The translations under genes were made by a program, and so were the position numbers. From Perilla frutescens (Eukaryota; Streptophyta; Magnoliopsida; Lamiales; Lamiaceae), in assembly GCA_026008535.1 (NCBI GenBank), contig BRKX01000004.1, positions 11,433,501 through 11,497,500 on the forward strand: a stretch of 64,000 nucleotides of DNA, read 5' to 3'. The notes under the pieces were generated by a model that worked only from the letters and a program-made list of their open reading frames with translations, was not told the origin of the DNA and did not search any database. Positions 57,150 through 64,000 of the stretch are shown in pieces. Within the stretch, counting starts at the first letter, position 1, and each line of letters begins with the position of its first letter.

Positions 57150-59560
57150 TGGAGAAGATTCAAAGAATGGATATGAAGGATGAGGGATTGAAGATATAAG
57201 CTCTAATCCTTTTAATCTAAAAAATGATGTTGAGAGTTCCGTTGATAAATCATCACAGAATCAAGCAGAAAATCACGTTGATGAAGGTGGATAAAATCCA
57301 TCAGGAAATCCTTCACTTGTTCCAACCAACAATGGTGAATCTGAAAGCGGACCTCAAACATGAATGAAGTATGCAATTTTAGAAAATCCTATTTGATGAT
57401 TATCAAGAACATGCTAGACGTGTTAGGTTTAATGTTGTGAAAAGAACAAATAAAAAAATGGGTGAAGATGAACACAAGTATGTTCTTTTTGTTTGTAGTA
57501 AGTTTGGAAACTAACATCATAATCTACTTCTAAGAAAATTATTTGTAAAGCTGGGAATTAATGCCAAGAGGCTAATGGATAGAATTTGGGTTGTTTCAAA
57601 AACGTATTCAGATCATAATCATGAACTTGACCCAAATTTTTCAATATTAATGCGGGCACATCGATCTATATCCGTCCACATGAAGAGACAATTGGAAGCT
57701 AATGATAGAGCAGGTATTAGGCCGTGGAAAAGTATCCAATTACTATATGTTCAAAATGGTTGTCCTGATAATTTAGAATGTCTCCCAAAAGATCGTAGAA
57801 ATTCATTGAGGAAAGAAGAAGGTTGAGATTCGAAAAGAGACAGAGATGTAGAAGCTGATCGTAATTTTTTCATTAAACTCAAAGGTAAAGACCCTATTTT
57901 TTATCATTTGATAGATATCGATTGATGATGAGGGTAGACTGCATAACGTTTTGTGAATTCATCCTAAAAGTATAGCAGCTTATGAAGAATTTCACATTGT
58001 TTTGAGTTTTGATACAACTTATCTCGTCAATAGGTATGTCTATTAAAATTAAGAACTCTTTTCATGATGGTTTAATATTTTTTATTGATGATCGTTAAAT
58101 ATTTTTCAATTGTATATTGTTAAATTAATAGACACCAAACACCTTTGCAGCTTTGGCCGGCGTTAATCATCAATGGCATTCAGTTTTGTTAGGGTGTTCT
58201 CTAGTCACACATGAAGATGCCTCATCATTCAAATGGATTTTTTTCAAATTAGCTTAAGACAATGGACATGGTTTATCCTACTGGCATTATAATAAACTAG
58301 TGTGAAAGTATTAAGAATGCCTTGAAAGATATCATGCCTTATAGTATTCATAGGTATTGTATTTGGCATATCATGACAAAGTTGCATGCGAAGCTTAGAA
58401 ATGTGTCTGATTATAACAAAGTCATCAATGAATGGAAAGAAATTGTTTATGACAGTCTTGCTATCGAGACCTTTGAGACAAAATGAACCGAATTCATAGT
58501 AAAAGCATCATCTTGAAAGCAACAAATAGCTTAAATACTTATATAGTGAAAGAGAGAAATGTGTTCCAGATTACTTGAACCACACCTTATGGGCTGGAAT
58601 GATTTCTACACAAAGAAATGAGAGGATACATGCTTACTTTGATGATTTCTTTACTCGAGATGCACGCTCATATAATTTATGGAGCAGTATGAGATGGTTA
58701 TGAGTAGTAAAATTCAGAAGGAGTTCATAGCTGACTTTGATTCAAAGAACAAAATTTATTTATGCAGCATAGAGTACCCATAGGAGGCTCAATTTCAGAA
58801 AGTACACACAAATTCAATGTTCATTCGTGTTCAAGACTCAATTTCACATATGAAGTATTGCATTACCATCCTCGATGAGGGGCATTGAAAATTTTAAAGT
58901 GTTGGAGAGGAGCATTCTCAATGATTATTTTCATAAGGAATTCACGTATGTGGTATCGAAGAAATAGAGAGTATGTCTCATGCAATTACCGGAATTTTAA
59001 ATTTAAGAAAATATTATGTTGTCACATATTCGAAGTGTTGTGAAACCTAAATGTGGAAACTGTTCATGATAGATACATATTAAGGAGGTGGAGAAAGGAT
59101 GTGCAGAAAAGGTGTGCTTTAATTTTCTTTGTTGGAGGTTATTCACACATGACACCTGACTGAGTATAAGAAATTCCAAAAAGTTGAGAAATTTTTTCAA
59201 GAGAGCGCTGATCTTGCATTTGGGAATGTCGAGAAGATGAATTTTATTAAACGTAGATGTATGGAAATGAAAATGAACTTGAAAATTAGAACTCGACAAT
59301 GGCCACCAACAATAGTGATTCTAGAATATCATGACATTTGGATGTTGTAGGGACGCCAATATTGAATCCGAAAATGATAAGACCAAAGGAAGGCCAACCG
59401 AGAAAAGTTACAAGTCATGACTTGAAAATGGTGGTTGTCGAGATAGAGGTCGCACAACAAAAGTTGGAGGGAGAATTATTGGAAGTGCAAATGGAAAGGC
59501 TAGTTCTTCATAATCAGGCGCAGTCAAACATATTCGATGATATGGAAATGCAATCTTAAT
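57150..59560 (+). pseudogene. FAR1-related (FRS/FHY3 family, MULE-derived) pseudogene
   Basis: Fragments in several frames line up in the order of a FAR1-related protein. An FAR1 DNA-binding domain comes first (ARRVRFNVVKRTNKK near 57410-57460, KYVLFVCSKFGN, then IWVVSKTYSDHNHELDP at 57580-57633). The MULE transposase-like core follows (FDTTYLVNR near 58010, LLGCSLVTHEDASSFKW near 58190, RYCIWHIMTKLHAKLRN near 58350, AGMISTQRNERIHAYFDDF near 58600). Last comes a SWIM-type zinc finger region (NFKFKKILCCHIFEVL near 59000, RYILRRWRKDV near 59070) and a C-terminal PKEGQPRK stretch. Many stops and frameshifts interrupt it. FHY3/FAR1 proteins are domesticated Mutator transposases acting as transcription factors. 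Without terminal repeats I cannot tell a decayed host FRS gene from a MULE transposase. Confidence 0.8.
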
Positions 59561-61985
59561 TTGTTGACAATGCTATTTGTTAACAAATAAGTGAACCGCA
59601 AGTGCACGGTATTATTACAATACGTAGTTGAGCAAGATTATCCTATCCCACAAGGACTGCTATTATCATGTTCTCAAACACATGCACCTAATTAATATCT
59701 AGACACTGAATAAGCGGATAAAAATGGAATTAAATAAAGTAACACAAATAAACACAGGAAATAAAATAACTGAACTTATCAATTAAAAGAAAACCTAGGC
59801 TTTAGGGAAACTGGATTATTATATCAATTATCAATATTCATTAACTCTTGCAACCCAACTTCTGTCTTTAATCTATCAATGACGGGGAATCACTAGTTTG
59901 TTATTAGATTGCTTTTAAAGGCATATACCATATCATAGATATAATGAGCATGCACTTCATTATGGTCGGTTCTTCACACATGTTATCACTCTCAATCTAG
60001 CACACGAATATTTATTCAACCATATACAATACTTGTTCACTTGGTCGGTCCTTCCAAGCACACATAACCTGATTTCTATCTTTCTATCACTTATTCTTCT
60101 CTGGTCAGTACTTCAAATTACTGACTAGCATGCATAAAATGGTGATCAAGCATCCATACAAGATATAAATAAATTCATAGAAATCAAGTCCCAAGAGATA
60201 GCAAGAAGAAAGTAATTTAAATCATATTATAAAATCCATAACATCCAATCCCTAAAACCTAGCTATGAAATTAGCTAGACATAACTAAATAAATAATAAA
60301 AACTAGAGTATAAGTGTTCATGACAAAATAAACAATAGAACCAAATAACACGGAGAAATTCAGCTGTCTTGTCTCTTCTGCAGCAACACTCCATCTCTAG
60401 CAAACTTGTCAACTCCCCACGAGTAAATGGCAAATCTTTGTCTTCTTTTCCTCTCTCTTGGTGTATTCTAAGTGTATGATATGATATGAGGCTCTTCTTG
60501 GGCATGTATCACTTGGAGACTTTTTATATCTAGGTTTAAAATCCTAAATTGGTGTATTCTGATTTTGTATAGGGTCGACCTAGGTGAGCTCGGTCGGGTT
60601 GCCTCATGCCTTAATAAATTGCACTGGCTTGGGTCGACCCGAGCGTATTTTGCACTGGGCTTCGGATTTCTTCAGATTTTGATCATTTAATCTTGTCCAT
60701 TAGGCTTTAATTGAGTATTTAATTAAGCCCAAGAGCCTAATTAAATCCTCTTTCAACTCCTCTTGTCCATAGTTAACTGTTTTGCTTCAAATATGCAACG
60801 AAACCACAACTATTACTGCAAAACTAGCAAACACATCAAAAACTCCAAATGATAATAATTTAAGCACAAAAGCTATATAAAATACACAACTTCATATAAT
60901 AAACATCATCAATTCATATCCAAAAATTGTGTAAAACACACAGCTGTTAAAAATTATAACTTTTTGGCATGCATGTGATGTTTTGTTTTGGCGTGTAATT
61001 TTAATTTTCAATTCTTCTGATTTGAAATTAATGAATTTTGGAGTCACATAATAGATTAATGAGACATTTTTTTTGCACATATAAGAAGTAAGTGATGATT
61101 GAGTGTAAAATAGAACAAACTAGTAATATAATATTCACCCAAGACATCACCGCATTAATAATGTATGAAGAACTGAACCATTATAAAAGTGGTTTGGTTA
61201 TTAGTTATTTCATGGTATTAATGCACTTATTTTTCTATATATATTAGGTGTGCCTTCATCATCTATATCAGAACATTTTACCATTTTGAAACTTTTAATC
61301 CTAAAATAACGATGGTTTGGTTGAAAATTGATGAGATTGTCCTTGTTATTTTCTTAAGGTTAAGGGTCGGGTTTATTGATCTTTCCCATAAACAAGGCAC
61401 TGCAGAGGTTTTAAGTATATTAGCAAAGATGGTATCTAGGGCTTGTGATCGTCATTTTAGTACCATCGATCTAGTTTCTTAAATTAAAAGAATTGAAGGA
61501 TATTTTCTACTTCTTCAAACACTTCAAGACGCTTTTCAATATCAACTACGATGAACAAAGCAATCGTGTCACGACAAACAAAGTTTATTTCAGCCATTTC
61601 AACAATCCCAACTATGTATGTATATTTCATATTTTAAATAAATTTATGTCTCAAAATTATATTTTTAAGAATTTTTATTTCCACAATAGGAGTGTCCGAT
61701 GCACAATGAGTTCAGATTGAATTGAATGCCCGAATACCATGCAATTCGTAAGCTTGATGAAATAAGAGGCATAAAGAAGCTTGCTTTTGAAATGTTATGT
61801 AATAATATGGTTTAATATTATGTTGTAATAGAAGCTTAATCGGATGCTTTAGGAATGCAAAAATAATAATGTTAAATTTTTCCATATTAATTAAAATAGC
61901 TCTAATAATACTAGTACAAAAGTTAAATTTGAGATTACTAAAAAGTTAAAAAAGAAAAGCATAACTAAAGTTGAACAAATAAAAA
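59561..61985. other. Repeat-like intergenic DNA
   Basis: 59580-60960 reads like a medium-copy plant repeat: gtgaaccgcaagtgcacggt, then tcctatcccacaaggactgc, later tcggttcttcacacatg and a GC-richer segment with gggtcgacctaggtgagctc (60571-60600). Possible palindromic ends gttaacaaat (59578) and cagctgttaa (60941) are noted but unproven. 61300-61500 is open in places on the plus strand (IDEIVLVIFLRLRVGFIDLS) without a recognised family. Confidence 0.3.
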
Positions 61986-62480
61986 TCAAACACAATACCC
62001 TTCAATCTTGACTGCCTTAGGGTGCTTATCAATTGAGACGTGAAATTTGAAAAAATCATCATCATCTTCTTCAAAATAAAGTGTATCACCTTGTTGTATC
62101 ATTAAAAAGACTATGACTTGTTTCCATCCACCAAAAAGTCTACCTATCGAGTTTTTCCTCACTGAAATTTTATGATATTTGTGTGCACAATCAAACATGA
62201 TACCAGTGTAGCCCGCCTTAACTTTTAGATTACAATTGGCCTTTCCAATTATGTTGAAAACAGAAGACGGCAGGTTATAGTGAACAAACATTAATTCAAA
62301 TTATTAAATCAATAAACTTTAGAAAATAAATCCAATGTTAATTCAATTGTACATTATAAATATTACCAGGCGAGTTTTAAACTCCGTCATTTTGCAAAGC
62401 ACTTTAAAGGATTTTCGACCATAGTTGGACACCATAATCTCACGCTCCGCATACATGTTTCGGATAGTGAATTGTCTCTT
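61986..62480 (-). pseudogene. Possible B3-domain (REM-like) fragment
   Basis: A 101-codon minus-strand ORF (62291-61986) ends GRLFGGWKQVIVFLMIQQGD, then TLYFE, an acidic run and FFKFHVSI. This is the GW...(L)..GD..F..(F.V.I) pattern at the end of plant B3 DNA-binding domains. Upstream, about 62480-62366, a second open stretch (MYAEREIMVSNYGRKSFKVL) ends at a GT that could be a splice donor, suggesting a two-exon gene. The key N-terminal B3 strands are not recognisable, so this is a weak call. It could be an intact small gene, a pseudogene or coincidence. Confidence 0.35.
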
Positions 62481-62529
62481 TCAAGCTGACAATCGAGACA
62501 TATTAGAATTCATCCTCAAGAAACAACAT

Positions 62530-64000
62530 GAGAGAGAATTAGTGAGAAATAATACATGGTGAGATAGAGAGCTGTGTATACATATAGAGTGTGTTAGTGC
62601 AAGCACTTATGTCTTAGAGATTGTCATTATGTAAATGATACATCTTTATGTTTTTAGCTAGGTGTTCGATATAATGTACCAGCTGGTATTCAAATTCCGT
62701 TGTGCCAAAACAACGAGGTTCAAGATGAAAGATTTCAAGGTTTGGTGTTTATACCAACGTCAGTACTGTTGGTTTTGTATACTGCAGAACTTGTCTTTGT
62801 ATATATTAAATAATATTAAGATGATATATATTGAATAATTATTGCGGTCGCTGTGTGCATTTAATTATTATTATTATATTTAATTGCTCGTTCCATATAC
62901 TTGCATTGTAGATAATATGGTGTGGGTAAACACATGGTAAAGATCATATCATTGTTTCATTGCATTGTATTAAAAGGCTCATGGCTTAGATGGTCTTGAA
63001 CCCACCATCGGTACACCATAAAATAATCCGATTGTTAGTTTGTCTTGACTAACAGATTATTCTAGTACACCGATGTGTGTGGTGGGGAGGATCATGATAG
63101 GATATTGTTCTCTATTCTGACCTTAAATGAGAGAACAAAGATCCACAAAATTTAGATTCTTAACCCATATATTATTGACGAGTATATATATGTTATGTTG
63201 ACTTCTTTAATTTATCAATGGGTGAGATTCTTTGATAGGGTCAACAATCTCGATATTTTAGTTAGTGGCGTTTACATATATGATGAGTCGTGCATTATAT
63301 ATGGCAATTGTGTCCTGGTGCGCCAGGTTGATAATGTCCCCTTGAGGAAGCACAAAGATCATGTGAAGTCCTACAGACAGAATATTAATTTATTCTTACA
63401 TGATAAGGAAATCGTGCGGTATTACTATTGGAATAAGATAATAATTAATTATAGATGTCAGAAATATATTAATTAATTAATGGATATTGTATCTTAAATA
63501 TGTGGAATGACTAAATTAAAGAAGAAAATATATTCATAAATATGTATTAAATTGGCAAGTCAATTAATTTCTATAGTGGAATAAAAATAATACGCAATTT
63601 ATTTATATCCTAGTTATGGATATTAGAAATTAAATAAATTAGTAGGTCAATTTAATATTTTTTTAGATCCTTATTGTACCTCAATATGACCTAAGTGGAC
63701 TGGGAATGGAACAAGAGTTGGAGGCCCAAGTCAATTAGGGTTTGAAACCCGAATTTTCGTGCTCACCATTATATAATTAAGGGGGACACGAAAATAATCA
63801 AGAAATTACAACCCCTCCTTATACTCTCTTGATCCTTAGGGTTTCCACAGCCGTTTAGTAGTCTGCAGCCCACCCTGCATCTAGACGAGATCGGGGAATA
63901 CATAAGAAGATAGAGAAGTAGAATATTGGAGCTGTGAGATTTCAAACACCAAGAAGAAGAAAATCGTCATTTATGTTCTCTCCATCAACAACGAGATTAG
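62530..64000. other. Intergenic DNA, probably repeat-derived at the right edge
   Basis: It contains an imperfect hairpin at 62999-63096 (see separate entry). 63690-64000 is GC-richer (ggaggcccaagtcaattagg, gcagcccaccctgcatctag) and in style resembles an LTR leader or 5' UTR running out of the window. The 93-codon ORF at 63195-63476 has no recognisable domain and AT-driven composition. Confidence 0.3.
62999..63096. repeat. Imperfect hairpin-forming inverted repeat
   Basis: cccaccatcggtacacc...aataatccgattgttag faces ctaacagattatt...gtacaccgatgtgtgtggtggg across a 10-base loop. Paired blocks include TTGTTAG/CTAACA, AATAAT/ATTATT, ATCGGT/ACCGAT and CCACC/GGTGG. Confidence 0.7.

Noticed and set aside
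63195..63476. 93-codon ORF
   Set aside because: No recognisable domain, AT-driven composition and no gene context.
1..64000. CRISPR array, operons or prokaryotic signals
   Set aside because: The tandem repeats lack the regular repeat-unique spacer structure, and the window is clearly plant nuclear DNA.

Overview
This is nuclear DNA from a flowering plant. Genes are sparse and have introns with GT/AG borders. Plant-specific families are present (a NAC transcription factor, DUF241 proteins, a FAR1-related protein), the intergenic DNA is very AT-rich, and LTR retrotransposons are nested in one another. The cytochrome f fragment looks like a eudicot plastid gene. An asterid is plausible, but that is inference.

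Only three genes look intact: a three-exon NAC gene (27044-28018) and two single-exon DUF241 paralogues in tandem (29358-30146 and 32056-32841). A rotting third DUF241 copy lies between the paralogues in opposite orientation (about 30690-31084). Everything else recognisable is mobile DNA or gene debris.

Region by region. 1-9294: a palindromic-ended element in a TA tract, an LTR-like stretch, a Helitron helicase scrap, a receptor-kinase scrap, AT-rich satellites that contain a 534-bp plastid petA fragment, and compound microsatellites. 9295-24738: an old Copia element whose 5' LTR was split by a younger Ty3/gypsy element (9752-16999, minus strand) and whose primer-binding site was split by a small hAT-type element (17511-18244). 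24739-33730: the gene island. 33770-34876: a second member of the TA-tract element family. 35251-44392: a SIRE-like Copia element with a third, env-like ORF. Its two LTRs have unrelated first thirds, its two sides carry different candidate target sites, and a ~363-bp host segment is present on both sides; this suggests an unequal exchange between two insertions. 44393-49463: AT-rich DNA with a long inverted repeat, a SINE piece and two ~0.5-kb direct repeats. 49464-54297: a near-complete hAT transposon with an 8-bp target duplication, whose transposase is broken by a Harbinger-type MITE. 54406-55176: another small hAT-type element. 55500-59560: SINE-derived repeats and a decayed FAR1-related (MULE-derived) gene. 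59561-64000: repeat-like DNA and a weak B3-like fragment.

The retroelement reading frames are broken mostly by single stop codons of the kind expected from C-to-T decay (TGG to TGA/TAG, CAA to TAA, CGA to TGA), fitting long-silenced, methylated DNA. I found no unknown multi-gene system. The most informative structures are the recombinant SIRE-like element, the nested Copia/gypsy/hAT stack, the MITE-in-transposase, and the plastid insert within a satellite. All identities and alignments were made by eye.
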